The translations under genes and the position numbers were made by a program. The notes below the pieces were generated by a model, which saw only the letters and a list, made by a program, of their open reading frames with translations, made no database searches and had not been told where the DNA came from. A stretch of 64,000 nt of DNA. Origin: JAEUJM01 sp041908445. Its GTDB lineage: Bacteria > Actinomycetota > Acidimicrobiia > Acidimicrobiales > DATDAH01. Shown here piece by piece: positions 42,362 through 52,172 of this stretch. The stretch's first letter is position 1. Every line of letters starts with the position of its first letter. The stretch spans positions 1-64,000 of the forward strand of contig JAYRFK010000005.1 in NCBI GenBank assembly GCA_041908445.1, read 5' to 3'.

Positions 42362-43654
42362 GTGGCCGACCCGCAGATGACCACGACCGCCACCGAGACC
42401 GACGAACCGTTGTCCGCCGACGAACCCGGTGAGCCCACCGAGGGTGCGGTGACCACCGTGGACGACGGGCCCCCGCCCTCCGACGAGCGCCGGGCGTGGC
42501 GACTGGCCATGGTCAAGGGCGCCGCCGCCTACGTGGTCTCGCGGGTGATGGTGATCGCCGGCAGCGGCATCGTCGCCGCCCAGCGCGGCGTGGACGCCAA
42601 CGTCAACGGCGTGGCCCGCCCCGAGGGCGCCCAGACCTTCATCGTCCAGGTGCTCGACTCCTGGGACGGCAACTGGTACATGGAGATCGTCCGCGGGGGC
42701 TACCCCAAGGAGATCCCGCCGAACATCACCTACTTCCAGGTGGAGGCCCGGGCGGCGTTCTTCCCGCTGTACCCGATGCTCGTGCGGCTCTTCGACCGGG
42801 TGCTGCCCGGCAGCGAGGTCTTCGCCGGCATCTTCGTGAACGCGGTCCTCGGGCTCCTCGCCGTGCTGGCGGTGGGCTACCTGGCCAAGGCGGTGTTCGG
42901 CGTGAAGCCCGCCGAGCGGACCATGATCCTCATGGCCTTCTTCCCGGGCAGCTTCGTGCTGAGCTTCGCCTACAGCGAGGGCCTGCTGATCCTTCTGGCC
43001 GCGCTCTGCCTGCTCTTCCTGTACCGGCGGCAGTGGCTGCTGGCGGGCGTGATCGCCGCGTTCGCCACCGCCACGAGACCCAACGGCGTGGCCGTGGCCG
43101 CCGCCTGCGGTGTGGCCGCGTTGATCGCCATCTGGCAGGACCGCGAGTGGCGGGCGCTGATCGCACCGATCCTCGCCCCCCTCGGCTTCATCGCCTTCCA
43201 GTGGTACCTCCGTGTCCACACCAGCGAGGACTGGGCCTGGTTCCGGGTCCAGCGCGAGGCGTGGGCCGAGGGCACGAGCTTCGGGGCGACCGCCCTGCAG
43301 GACACGTTCGGGTTCCTCACCCATCCCCTCAACTCGCCGACCGACGTGCTCACCACCACGTCGCTGTTCGCGATGTTCGCCCTGCTCTTCACCGCCTGGA
43401 AGAAGCGCCTCCCCTGGCCCATGGTCGCCTACGTGGTGGTCGTGCTGGCCCTGATGCTCATCCCCGAGACGGTGACGGCCCGGCCGCGGTTCGTCTACAC
43501 CGCGTTCCCGCTGTTCCTGTCCGCCGGCGCCTGGTGGCCCGAGGACGACGAGGCGAGCTGGGCCCACGAGGGCTGGACCCTGCTGATCGCGCTCTGCGCC
43601 GCCGGCCTGGTCACCCTGACCGCGCTGTACGGGGTCTACGGCGCGATCCCGTGA
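42362..43654 (+). CDS. PIG-V-like GT-C mannosyltransferase family protein
   Basis: 430 residues. After a ~45-residue acidic cytosolic tail come about eight membrane helices. The first external loop has DSWDGNWYMEIVRGGYP, the WDGxWY signature of PIG-V/GPI-mannosyltransferase-2-like proteins, and AAFFPLYPMLVRL follows, as in that family. It would use a polyprenyl-phosphate mannose-type donor. GTG 42362 or ATG 42377 can be the start; neither has a ribosome site. First gene of a run of GTGA/ATGA-coupled genes ending at 50553. Confidence 0.82.
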   Translation: MADPQMTTTATETDEPLSADEPGEPTEGAVTTVDDGPPPSDERRAWRLAMVKGAAAYVVSRVMVIAGSGIVAAQRGVDANVNGVARPEGAQTFIVQVLDSWDGNWYMEIVRGGYPKEIPPNITYFQVEARAAFFPLYPMLVRLFDRVLPGSEVFAGIFVNAVLGLLAVLAVGYLAKAVFGVKPAERTMILMAFFPGSFVLSFAYSEGLLILLAALCLLFLYRRQWLLAGVIAAFATATRPNGVAVAAACGVAALIAIWQDREWRALIAPILAPLGFIAFQWYLRVHTSEDWAWFRVQREAWAEGTSFGATALQDTFGFLTHPLNSPTDVLTTTSLFAMFALLFTAWKKRLPWPMVAYVVVVLALMLIPETVTARPRFVYTAFPLFLSAGAWWPEDDEASWAHEGWTLLIALCAAGLVTLTALYGVYGAIP

Positions 43655-46600
43655 GCGCGGGCCGCCGGCTCGCGCTGCCTGCGGCCGGCCGGGGCCGCAG
43701 CGCGCTCGAGCTCGGCGTCCTGGCGGTCCTCGCCTACCTCCCGACCCTCACCGCGGCGCCGGGCCGGGTCCCGGCCGACACCAAGCTCTACCTCTACCTC
43801 GACCCGGGGCGGCAGCTGTCCGACGCCCTCTGGTCGTTCGACACCCGCCAGTTCGCCGGGTGGGTCCCCCACCAGATCATCGGCTACCTGTGGCCGAGCG
43901 GGCCGTTCTACTGGGTGCTCGAGCAGCTGGGCGTGCCCGACTGGGTCGCCCAGCGGCTCTGGCTCGGCACCATCCTCTTCGCCGCCGGCGCCGGCCTGCG
44001 CTGGGCGGCCCGGCGCCTCGACCTGGCGCCGGGGGCGGCCCTCGTCGCCGCGATCGTCTACCAGCTCTCGCCCTACGTGCTCGCCTACGTGTCGCGCACC
44101 TCGGTGCTGCTCCTGCCGTGGGCGGCGCTCGGCTGGATGGTCGGGCTCACCCAGGGGGCGGCGACGCGCACCCGCTGGCGCGACGCGGCCCTCTTCGCCC
44201 TCCTCGTGGCCACCGTCGGCGGGATCAACGCCACCGCGCTGTTGATGGTCGCTCCGGCGCCCCTGCTCTGGCTGGCCGACGCCGCGGCGAGGGGCACCAT
44301 CACCTGGCGCCGGGCCGGGCGCACCGCGCTGACCCTCGGCGGGCTCTCGCTGGGCGTGTCGCTCTGGTGGATGACCGCCCTCGCCATCCAGGCGAGGTAC
44401 GGCGCCGCCGCCCTGTCGTTCAGCGAGACCCTCGAGGCGGTCTCGTCGACGGCCGTGGCCAGCGAGGTGCTGCGGGGCCTCGGCTACTGGCTCTTCTACG
44501 TCGGCGACCCGGTCACCGCGGCCACGACCGCGTCACGGGCGTACCAGGAGTCGGCCCCGCTGCTCGCGGTCGGCTTCGCCCTCGTGCTCGCGGGGGTCGC
44601 CGGCCTCGTCGTGGCCCGATGGGCCCACCGGCGGTTCGCGGCCCTCTGCCTGCTCGCCGGCGTCGTGCTGGCGGTGGGGGCCTACCCGATCGACGATCCC
44701 TCCCCCCTCGGCTCCGCGCTCGCGGGGTCGTCCACCTCCACCCTCGTCCTGGCCCTGCGCTCCAGCACCCGGGCCGTCCCCCTGGTGGTGTTCGCCCTCG
44801 CCCTCGGCGCCGGCGCCCTCGTGACCGCCCTCGACGGCGCCCGCCCCCGCGTCGGGCGGCTCGCGGCGGTCGCCCTGGTCGTGCTGGCCGTGGTCAACCT
44901 GCCGCCGGCGTGGACGGGCGGCTTCGTCGACCCCGACCTCGACCATCCCGAGGCGCTCCCCTCCCACTGGACCGAGGCGGCCGCCGCCCTCGACGCCGCG
45001 CCCGCCGGCTACCGGGTGCTCCAGCTGCCCGGCATGGAGTTCTCCACCTACCGCTGGGGCCACACCGTCGACCCCGTGCTGCCCGGCATCAGCACCCGGC
45101 CCCTCGTCACCCGCGACCTCCTGCCGCTCGGCAGCCCGGCGGCCATGGACACGCTCTACGCGCTCGACGACCGGTTCCAGGCCGGGGTCGAGGAGCGCGC
45201 CGCGGTGGCGCCGGTCGCCCGCCTCCTCGGTGCCGACACCGTCCTCGTCACCCCGGAGACCGCCTTCGAGCGCTACCAGACGCCACGGCCGGAGCGCACC
45301 TGGGACCTGTTCCGGGAACCGGGTGACGGCCTGGGCGCGGCGGTCGCCTACGGCCCGCTCACCCCCAACCCGGCCCCCACCGACCCACCCGCCGCGGCCA
45401 TGGTGGACGAGGAGGCGATCGCCACCGCCGACCTGGGCGAGCCCGTGGCCCCGATCGCTCTGGTCCCCGTGGAGGACCCCCGGGCCATCGTGCGGGCGGG
45501 CGGCGCCCCCGTGCTGCTCTCGGGCAGCGGCGACGGCGTGGTGGACGCGGCCGCCGCCGGCCTCGTCGACGGCTCGGAGACCATCCGCTACGCCGCCGCC
45601 ACCGAGGACCTCGAGGGGGCCATCGCCGACGGCGCCCTCGTGGTGGCCACGGACAGCAACCGGGTGCGGGCCCGCCAGTGGCGCGGCAGCCAGGACGTGT
45701 GGGGCTTCACCGAGGACGGCGAGCACGACGGGCTGCTCGAGGAGGACCCCGCCGACCACCGCCTCGAGGTCTTCCCCGACCAGACCGACGCCAACGTCAC
45801 CACCGCCGTGCAGGAGGGCCCCGTGCGGGCCACCGCCAGCGCCTACGGCGAGCCCAACGCCTACCGGCCCGAGGACCGGGCCGCCAACGCCGTCGACGGC
45901 GACCCCGACACCGCCTGGCTCGTGGCCGACCGGGCCGACCCCCGCGGCGAGCGCCTGCGCATCGACGCCGACGAGCCGGTCGAGGCCATCGACGTCCTGC
46001 AGGCCCACGTCCCCCACGCCAACCGCACCATCACCGAGGTGCGGCTCACGACCTCGTCGGGCGAGGACCGCACCATCGCCCTCGGCCCCGAGTCCCAGAC
46101 CGGCACGGGCCAGCGGATCGAGCTCGCGGCGCCGGCCGACTGGTGGCAGCTCGAGATCACCGACGTGAGCACCCCCGTCGCCGCCGCCTACCCCGACCAG
46201 GTGCCGGTCGGCTTCGCCGAGGTGGCCACCGCCCTCGGTCCGAGCCAGGAGGTCGTGCACCTCCCGACCGACGCGCTGGCCGCGGCGGGCACGGACGACC
46301 CGGTGGCCATCGTGCTCACCCGTCTGCGCACCGAGCCGTTGGACCGCTGGCGGAGCGACCCCGAGCGCGCCCTCGTGCGGGCCTTCACCCTGGGCGCGCC
46401 CCAGTCGCTCGCCCTCGACGCCACGACGCGGGTGGACCGACGGGCGACCGACCGCGTGGTCGCCGACCTCTACGGCGTCGACACCGCCACCAGCTCCGAG
46501 CACCTCACCGGCGACCTCGCCGCCGGGGGTTGGGCCGCGGTGGACGGCGACGCCGGCACCGCGTGGCTCACCCCCTTCGGGGCCGCCACCGGCAGCACCC

Positions 46601-47949
46601 TCACCGTCCCCACCGACGGGCGCCTCGGCCCGCTCACCATCACGCCGGCCGCGGGCGACCACCTGGCCCGGCCCACCCGGCTGCAGCTGTCGCGTGGCGA
46701 CCGGCGGCTCGCCGTCGACGTCGCCCCCGGTGCCGGCCCCACCACCGTCGACCCCGGCCCCCTCGCCACGGCCGACGGGCCCCTCGTGATCACGATCGCG
46801 GCCACCGACGGAGCGACCACGGTCGACCGCCGCTACGGCGAGGTCGTGGCCCTGCCCACCGGCCTGGCCGAGGTGGCCGGCGAGGGCCTGGCCGCCGAGG
46901 CACTCCCCGAGCAGCTCGACGCCGGCTGCCGCGACGACCTGCTCGAGGTCGACGGCGCACCGGTGGGCCTCCGCGTGACCGGCTCGACCGCGGACGTGCT
47001 GGCCGGCACCGCCCTCGAGACCGCCGGCTGCGGGCCCGGCGGCGACGGGCGCCTCGACCTCGACGCCGGCGACCACCGGGTCGAGAGCACCCCCGGCACC
47101 ACCACCGGCGTCGACGTGGACCGAGTGGTGCTCACGAACGAGGCCGCCGAGGCGGCGGCGGCGGCCCCTGCGCCGGCCGTGCCCGCCGTCGAGGTGTCGG
47201 GCGGCCGCGCCCACCAGACCGTGACGGTGGGGCCGTGCCCGGACGGTTGCTGGCTGGACCAGGGCGTCGGTTGGAACCCGGGCTGGCAGGCCACGGTCGA
47301 CGGCACGTCCCTGGGCGAGCCGACCCAGATCAACGGCGGGACCAACGGCTGGTTCCTGCCCGCGTCAGACTCCCCCACCACCGTGGAGCTGCGCTGGACG
47401 CCCCAGCGCTTCACGTGGCTGGCCCTGGCCGCCTCGCTCGCCGCGGTGCTCGCGTGCGTGGTCCTGGTCGTCGTCGACCGCCGGCGCCGCGCCGATGCCG
47501 TGCCCGACCCGGCCGTCGACGCCGACCCGGCCGGTCGGCCCCACCTCGCCCCACCCTGGGCCCCCGAGGACCGCCGCCACCACGTGGTCTGGATCACCGC
47601 CTCGCTCGCCGCCGCCGTCCTCGTGGCCCCGGTCTGGGGCCTCGCGGTCCTGGCCGTCAGCCTGCCGCTGGTGCTGCTGCGACGCAGCGGCCTCGCCGGC
47701 GTGGTCGGCCTGGCCGGCCTCGTGGTCGTCACCGCCGCGGTCGTCCTGCGCCAGGCCCGCTACGCCAACCTGGCCGGGTTCGGCTGGGTCCAGACCGTCG
47801 CCGCCGCCCACCGACCGACCCTGGCCATGGTCCTGCTGGTGGTGGCCGCGACCCTGCCGGTGGGCACCCGGCGGGCCGCTACCCTCCCGGGGTCCGTGCC
47901 GGGCCCCGGCGACGGGACCCGAGAGCAGCCAGGAGACGAGCCGGGGTGA
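43651..47949 (+). CDS. AftD-like giant membrane arabinofuranosyltransferase-family protein 3
   Basis: 1432 residues. N-terminal signature PADTKLYLYLDPGRQLSDAL and HQIIGYLWPSGPFYWVLEQL match AftD closely; ~11 membrane segments to residue ~430. The external part has two discoidin-like modules (AVDGDPDTAW ~residue 746; AVDGDAGTAW ~962) and the shared terminal GWNPGWQATVDGTSL before several C-terminal helices. ERYQTPRPERTWDLF also occurs in copy 4 (ERYRTPRPRATYDLM), marking copies 3 and 4 as nearest relatives. Proposed role: adding arabinofuranose or a related sugar from a lipid donor to an external glycan. GTG overlaps the PIG-V stop. Confidence 0.85.
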   Translation: MSAGRRLALPAAGRGRSALELGVLAVLAYLPTLTAAPGRVPADTKLYLYLDPGRQLSDALWSFDTRQFAGWVPHQIIGYLWPSGPFYWVLEQLGVPDWVAQRLWLGTILFAAGAGLRWAARRLDLAPGAALVAAIVYQLSPYVLAYVSRTSVLLLPWAALGWMVGLTQGAATRTRWRDAALFALLVATVGGINATALLMVAPAPLLWLADAAARGTITWRRAGRTALTLGGLSLGVSLWWMTALAIQARYGAAALSFSETLEAVSSTAVASEVLRGLGYWLFYVGDPVTAATTASRAYQESAPLLAVGFALVLAGVAGLVVARWAHRRFAALCLLAGVVLAVGAYPIDDPSPLGSALAGSSTSTLVLALRSSTRAVPLVVFALALGAGALVTALDGARPRVGRLAAVALVVLAVVNLPPAWTGGFVDPDLDHPEALPSHWTEAAAALDAAPAGYRVLQLPGMEFSTYRWGHTVDPVLPGISTRPLVTRDLLPLGSPAAMDTLYALDDRFQAGVEERAAVAPVARLLGADTVLVTPETAFERYQTPRPERTWDLFREPGDGLGAAVAYGPLTPNPAPTDPPAAAMVDEEAIATADLGEPVAPIALVPVEDPRAIVRAGGAPVLLSGSGDGVVDAAAAGLVDGSETIRYAAATEDLEGAIADGALVVATDSNRVRARQWRGSQDVWGFTEDGEHDGLLEEDPADHRLEVFPDQTDANVTTAVQEGPVRATASAYGEPNAYRPEDRAANAVDGDPDTAWLVADRADPRGERLRIDADEPVEAIDVLQAHVPHANRTITEVRLTTSSGEDRTIALGPESQTGTGQRIELAAPADWWQLEITDVSTPVAAAYPDQVPVGFAEVATALGPSQEVVHLPTDALAAAGTDDPVAIVLTRLRTEPLDRWRSDPERALVRAFTLGAPQSLALDATTRVDRRATDRVVADLYGVDTATSSEHLTGDLAAGGWAAVDGDAGTAWLTPFGAATGSTLTVPTDGRLGPLTITPAAGDHLARPTRLQLSRGDRRLAVDVAPGAGPTTVDPGPLATADGPLVITIAATDGATTVDRRYGEVVALPTGLAEVAGEGLAAEALPEQLDAGCRDDLLEVDGAPVGLRVTGSTADVLAGTALETAGCGPGGDGRLDLDAGDHRVESTPGTTTGVDVDRVVLTNEAAEAAAAAPAPAVPAVEVSGGRAHQTVTVGPCPDGCWLDQGVGWNPGWQATVDGTSLGEPTQINGGTNGWFLPASDSPTTVELRWTPQRFTWLALAASLAAVLACVVLVVVDRRRRADAVPDPAVDADPAGRPHLAPPWAPEDRRHHVVWITASLAAAVLVAPVWGLAVLAVSLPLVLLRRSGLAGVVGLAGLVVVTAAVVLRQARYANLAGFGWVQTVAAAHRPTLAMVLLVVAATLPVGTRRAATLPGSVPGPGDGTREQPGDEPG

Positions 47950-49352
47950 GCGAGCCCGCCACCATGGAGACCGACGAGCCCACCGGGACCGTGGACGGGC
48001 ACGCCCCGGACGCGACCGGCGGTGACCTGAGCCGCCGCCGGTTCTTCCGCTGGCTCGCGGTCATCGCCCTGGGGGCCCTCGCCCTGCGTGTCGCCTACGT
48101 CCTGATCTTCAAGCGGGACGAGCCCGCCATCGGCGACGCCATCTACTACAGCACCCAGGCCGTCCGGCTGGCCCAGGGGCGCGGCTTCGTCCACCCCTTC
48201 GCCGGTGGGCCGGCGGCCGACCACCCGCCCCTCACCGCCCTCACCATGGCCCCCGTGGTCTGGGTCTTCGGCACGAGCCTGCTCGTGCAGCGCCTGGCCA
48301 TGGCCGTGATCGGCACGCTGACCGTCGCCGGCATCGGCGTGCTCGGGCGGACCGTCAGCGGGTCGAGCCGGGTGGGCCTGCTCGCCGCCGGCCTCGCCGC
48401 GGTCTACCCCAACCTCTGGCTGAACGACGGCGTGGTCATGTCCGAGTCGATCGCCACCCTCACCCTCGTCGCCATCTTCCTCGCGCTCTACCGCTTCCAG
48501 GGCCGGTACACGGTGGGGCGGCTGGCCGTCATCGGCGCCCTCTGCGGCGTCGCCATCCTGGCCCGGGCCGAGTCGGCCCTGCTGCTGCCCCTCGTCGTGC
48601 TGCCGACCGTGTGGTTCCGCAGCGACCGCTCGGCGTGGCAGCGCCTCGGCGTCGTGGCGGTGTCCGGCGTCGCCGCGGTGGCCGTGGTGGTGCCGTGGAC
48701 GGCCTACAACCTCACCCGCTTCGAGGAGCCGGTGCTGCTGTCCACGAACGACGGCCTCACCATCCTCGGTGCCAACTGCGACGACACGTACTACGGCGAC
48801 GGCGTGGGCCTGTGGTCGTTCGCCTGCCCGTTCACCGTGCCCATCCCGATCCCCGACCCGGTCCCCACCGCCGAGGGCTGCGCCCCCGACCCCGCCGACC
48901 CCTTCGCGTGCGCCGACCAGTCCGAGGTGGCCAAGGCCTTCCGCCAGGCCGGGATCGAGTACATCTCGAACCACACGTCGCGCTTCCCGGTCGTGGCCGC
49001 CGCCCGCGTCGGCCGCATCTGGGGCGTCTACGCCCCCGGCCAGATGGTCCACTACAGCGAGGGCGACCTCGAGAGCACCGGCGAGGGCCGCGAGGGCTGG
49101 GCGTCCTGGCTCGGCTTCGTCCTGTGGTGGGCCATGGTGCCCTTGTCCGTGTACGGCGCGGTGCTGCTGCGCCGGCACGGCCGGATGGTGCTGCCGCTCG
49201 TGATGACCGCGGCGGTGATCACGGTCACCGCCGTCGCGTTCTACGGCCTCGTCCGCTTCCGCATCCCCGCCGAGATCGCCGTGGTCGTGCTCAGCGCCGC
49301 CGCGCTGGATGGGCTGTGGCGGCGCCGTCGCCCTAGCGTGGCCCCGTCATGA
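47946..49352 (+). CDS. GT39-type (PMT/ArnT-like) membrane glycosyltransferase (copy 1)
   Basis: 468 residues, ~10-11 membrane helices. First-loop acidic region FKRDEPAIGDAIYYSTQA, the DHPPLTAL segment, GLLAAGLAAVYPNLWLNDGV, and ARAESALLLPLVVLP are typical. The extended external loop has CDDTYYGDGVGLWSFAC, a motif repeated in both GT39 enzymes at 53-56 kb. Transfers a sugar from polyprenyl phosphate to lipid or protein outside the membrane; substrate unknown. Coupled to the GT2 gene downstream by ATGA. Confidence 0.85.
   Translation: MSEPATMETDEPTGTVDGHAPDATGGDLSRRRFFRWLAVIALGALALRVAYVLIFKRDEPAIGDAIYYSTQAVRLAQGRGFVHPFAGGPAADHPPLTALTMAPVVWVFGTSLLVQRLAMAVIGTLTVAGIGVLGRTVSGSSRVGLLAAGLAAVYPNLWLNDGVVMSESIATLTLVAIFLALYRFQGRYTVGRLAVIGALCGVAILARAESALLLPLVVLPTVWFRSDRSAWQRLGVVAVSGVAAVAVVVPWTAYNLTRFEEPVLLSTNDGLTILGANCDDTYYGDGVGLWSFACPFTVPIPIPDPVPTAEGCAPDPADPFACADQSEVAKAFRQAGIEYISNHTSRFPVVAAARVGRIWGVYAPGQMVHYSEGDLESTGEGREGWASWLGFVLWWAMVPLSVYGAVLLRRHGRMVLPLVMTAAVITVTAVAFYGLVRFRIPAEIAVVVLSAAALDGLWRRRRPSVAPS
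49334..49339 (+). promoter_or_regulatory. internal -10-like TAGCGT before the GT2 gene
   Basis: Lies in the last codons of the GT39 gene, nine nucleotides before ATG 49349; may give a separate leaderless GT2-DUF2304 transcript. Confidence 0.35.
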
Positions 49353-50116
49353 CCACGGGTGGGCCTGCGTCGCTGCTGTTCATCATCCCGGCGTACAACG
49401 AGGAGGAGGCGCTGCCCGGCGTGCTCGCCGAGCTGGGGGCGGCCTACCCCGACGCCGACGTCGTGGTGATCGACGACGGCTCCGCCGACTCGACCGCCGC
49501 GGTCGCCCGCGCCGGCGGCGCCGTGGTGCTCCAGCTGCCCTACAACCTCGGGATCGGTGGGGCGCTGCGCACCGGCTTCCGCTACGCCGTGCGCAAGGGC
49601 TACCAGCGGGGCGTGCAGTTCGACGCCGACGGCCAGCACCACCCCGACGAGGTCCCCGCGCTGCTGGCCGGCCTCGACGCCGGCGCCGACATGGTGGTGG
49701 GCAGCCGCTTCTCCGACGGCCCGCCGCCCTACAAGGTGGGCCGGCTGCGCAAGGCGGCCATGGGCATCCTGACCATCACCATGCGCCGCCTCGCCGGGAA
49801 GCACTTCAGCGACACGAGCTCGGGCTTCCGGGCGTTCTCCCGGCCGGTGCTGGAGTTCTTCGCCGAGACCTACCCCGCCGAGTACATGGAGTCGGTCGAG
49901 GCGCTCTTCTCCACGGTGCGGGCGGGCTACGAGGTCGTCGAGGTGCCCGTGCACATGCGCGAGCGGGAGCTCGGTGCCCCCTCCAACCGCACCTGGCGGC
50001 TCGTGTACCACTACCTCCGGCTGTTCGTGGTGCTGCTGGCCCAGACCCCGCGCAAGCGCGGGCCGGTGGCCCCGCCCCCGCCCGCCGAGGCCGACGCCCC
50101 GGGAGCGGCGGCGTGA
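49349..50116 (+). CDS. GT2 glycosyltransferase, dolichyl/polyprenyl-phosphate-sugar synthase-like
   Basis: 255 residues. LLFIIPAYNEEEALPGVLAEL, VVVIDDGSADSTAAVA, YNLGIGGALRTGFRYAV and the metal site QFDADGQHHPDEVPAL are the DPM-synthase-like pattern. No C-terminal membrane helices beyond weak hydrophobicity, so it works with a membrane partner: the DUF2304 protein encoded next is the usual one. It probably charges polyprenyl phosphate with the sugar used by the neighbouring GT39 or AftD-like enzymes. ATGA overlap upstream, GTGA overlap downstream. Confidence 0.88.
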   Translation: MTTGGPASLLFIIPAYNEEEALPGVLAELGAAYPDADVVVIDDGSADSTAAVARAGGAVVLQLPYNLGIGGALRTGFRYAVRKGYQRGVQFDADGQHHPDEVPALLAGLDAGADMVVGSRFSDGPPPYKVGRLRKAAMGILTITMRRLAGKHFSDTSSGFRAFSRPVLEFFAETYPAEYMESVEALFSTVRAGYEVVEVPVHMRERELGAPSNRTWRLVYHYLRLFVVLLAQTPRKRGPVAPPPPAEADAPGAAA

Positions 50117-50553
50117 TCGCCCGCCTCACCACCCTGGCCCTGTTGGCGGGCGACGGCGCCGGCGGCGGCGACTCCACGCCGGTCGACGACGTCCACGCCA
50201 TGAGCATCGGCGGGCGGATCCTCGTCGCCGTCCTCACCGCCCTCACACTGCTGTTCCTGCTCCGCCTCGTGCGCCGCGGCCAGCTCCGCGGCAAGTACGC
50301 CCTGCTCTGGCTGGGTGTCGGCGCCGCCATGGTCGGCTTCGCGATCTACCCCGACATCCTCGTCCCGATCTCCGACGGCCTCGGGATCAGCTACGAGCCC
50401 GCCATCATCTTCATGGCCGCGATCGCCTTCCTGTTCGTGGTGATCGTGCACTTCTCCTACGAGCTCTCGCGGCTCGAGGACCGCACCCGCACCCTCGCCG
50501 AGGAGCTCGCCCTGCTCCGTGCCGAGACCCAGGAGCGCGATCCGGAGGGTTGA
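50113..50553 (+). CDS. DUF2304 family membrane protein
   Basis: 146 residues with three membrane helices (ILVAVLTALTLLFLLRLV, LLWLGVGAAMVGFAIYP, IIFMAAIAFLFVVIVHFSY) and a C-terminal coiled coil (ELSRLEDRTRTLAEELALLRAE). DUF2304 proteins habitually sit next to GT2 polyprenyl-phosphate-sugar synthases, as here, and are thought to anchor or flip the product. The role is inferred from this context. Converges with the methyltransferase gene 12 bp away. Confidence 0.83.
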   Translation: MIARLTTLALLAGDGAGGGDSTPVDDVHAMSIGGRILVAVLTALTLLFLLRLVRRGQLRGKYALLWLGVGAAMVGFAIYPDILVPISDGLGISYEPAIIFMAAIAFLFVVIVHFSYELSRLEDRTRTLAEELALLRAETQERDPEG

Positions 50554-50565
50554 TCCCGCGGGCGC

Positions 50566-51309
50566 TCAGTGAGCGGCGGCTCCGTCCGCGACGCGGGACT
50601 CGACGATGAGGCCGTCGGCGACGAAGGGCGCCCAGCCCTTGCCGATGGAGCGCTCGAGGAAGAGCACGAAGCGGCCGGCCAGGCCGAGCACCCGACCCTT
50701 CACGCCCTGGCCCGTGGCCTGCTTGACCGCGGGCACGTAGGTGGCGGTGCGCACCGGCTCCCAGCCGTGGCGGCGCAGCAGGTTGGTGAGGGTGCGCCAC
50801 GAGAACAGGATCACGTGGTCGGGGTGGTTGATCTCGGCGCCCGCCATGGCGGCGAAGCCGTTGAGCAGCCCCGAGGCGTTCGGGGTGGTCAGCACGAGGG
50901 TGCCGCCGGGGGCGAGCAGGTCGTGGAGGCCGTCGAGGAACGAGCCCGGGTCGTCGAGGTGCTCGATGACCTCGCCGGCGATGACGAGCTCGGCGGGCTC
51001 GAGGCCGAGCGCCGCCAATCCGTCGGGATCGCGGCCGTCGGCCACGTAGGCCTCGTAGCCGCGGGCCTTGGCCCGCTCGACCCCGGCCTCGTCCACGTCC
51101 ACGCCCACGATCGACGTGGCCGCGCCGGCGAGGTGCTCGTGCAGCCACGTGCCGGTCTCGGCCTGCATGTCCTCGTAGCCGGCGTCTACGAACCCGACGT
51201 GGATCACCCGCTTGCCCCGGGCCAGCCCGGTCACGTACTCGATCCGGTTCACCACGCGCGCCTCGGGCAGCGTGTGCACCATCTCGAGTTGGGCGTTGGT
51301 GTCGGGCAT
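50566..51309 (-). CDS. class I SAM-dependent methyltransferase
   Basis: 247 residues. An atypical motif I (KRVIHVGFVDAGYEDMQ, with no GxGxG) is followed by IVGVDVDEAGVERAKARGYE, ELVIAGEVIEHLDDPGSFLD and LLAPGGTLVLTTPNASGL, the later motifs of sugar/lipid methyltransferases. It lacks membrane segments. Last gene of a five-gene minus-strand glycan run; ATG overlaps the deacetylase stop by one base. The substrate is likely a surface-sugar intermediate. Confidence 0.83.
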   Translation of the reverse strand: MPDTNAQLEMVHTLPEARVVNRIEYVTGLARGKRVIHVGFVDAGYEDMQAETGTWLHEHLAGAATSIVGVDVDEAGVERAKARGYEAYVADGRDPDGLAALGLEPAELVIAGEVIEHLDDPGSFLDGLHDLLAPGGTLVLTTPNASGLLNGFAAMAGAEINHPDHVILFSWRTLTNLLRRHGWEPVRTATYVPAVKQATGQGVKGRVLGLAGRFVLFLERSIGKGWAPFVADGLIVESRVADGAAAH

Positions 51310-52172
51310 CAGGGGGCTCCCGGGATGGCGTGAGCGCCGACGGGGTCGGCGGTGTGGAGCAGCTCGCGCAGGGGCGGGCCCGCCCCGTCGGCGAACAGCC
51401 GCTCCAGCTTGTCGAACATGGACCGCCGGCCGATCCAGAGCAGCCGGCTGCCGAGGCGGCCGGTGCCGGGCACGACCCAGAACGCCTCCTCGGTGTCGAA
51501 GTCGTAGGGGTGGCAGTAGGTCAGCGGGGCGGGGCCGCCGCCGTTGAGGCGCCAGGTGAGGTTCACCAGCGACCACGGCAGCACCCGTAGGTAGACCCCG
51601 CCCATGTACGGCGCGGCCACCGGGCCGAGGCGGGCGATCGGGCAGGGCAGCTCCACCAGGCCGCTCGGCCAGGTGAAGGGCACCTTGGGCAGGCCGGGGA
51701 AGCCGTGCAGCGGGCTGCGGGCGGGCAGCACGCTCGACGAGTACGTGAAGCCGAGCTCGGGCAGCACGTCGGCGACCCAGGCGGTCTCGCGCACGAGGGA
51801 GAAGGTCGGCGCCCGGTAGCCCACGATGGGCTCGCCGAGGAGGTCCTCGAGCAGGTCCTTGCCCCGACGGGTCTCCTCGGTGAAGCGCTCGACGGACAGC
51901 TCGGTGAGCGGCGTGTGGTCCCACGAGTGCAGGCCCACCTCGTGCCCGGCGTCGCGGGCCTCGGTGACCAGCTCGGGGTTGGCCACCGCGGTGGTGCCCA
52001 CGATGAAGATCGTCCCCCGGATGCCCCGCTCGGCCAACCACTCGTAGACCCGGCGGGTCACCACCGGGTAGCTCGTGTCGTCCTCGGGCACGGGCCGGTG
52101 CGGCTCCACGTCGAAGCTGAAGGTGACCGGCGCGCGGGTGGAGCGCCGCGCCCGGCCGGGCTCAGTAGGCAT
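51309..52172 (-). CDS. polysaccharide deacetylase family protein
   Basis: 287 residues. NodB-type fold: catalytic Asp21 in VTFSFDVEPH, zinc ligands His82 and His86 in HSWDH, RAPTFS with the family Arg, and TYCHPYDFDTEEAF near the end. The SFDVE form is that of capsule/exopolysaccharide-associated deacetylases that remove N-acetyl groups from sugars. No signal peptide, suggesting action on cytosolic lipid-linked intermediates. Overlaps the GNAT-like gene by 11 nt. Confidence 0.88.
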   Translation of the reverse strand: MPTEPGRARRSTRAPVTFSFDVEPHRPVPEDDTSYPVVTRRVYEWLAERGIRGTIFIVGTTAVANPELVTEARDAGHEVGLHSWDHTPLTELSVERFTEETRRGKDLLEDLLGEPIVGYRAPTFSLVRETAWVADVLPELGFTYSSSVLPARSPLHGFPGLPKVPFTWPSGLVELPCPIARLGPVAAPYMGGVYLRVLPWSLVNLTWRLNGGGPAPLTYCHPYDFDTEEAFWVVPGTGRLGSRLLWIGRRSMFDKLERLFADGAGPPLRELLHTADPVGAHAIPGAP

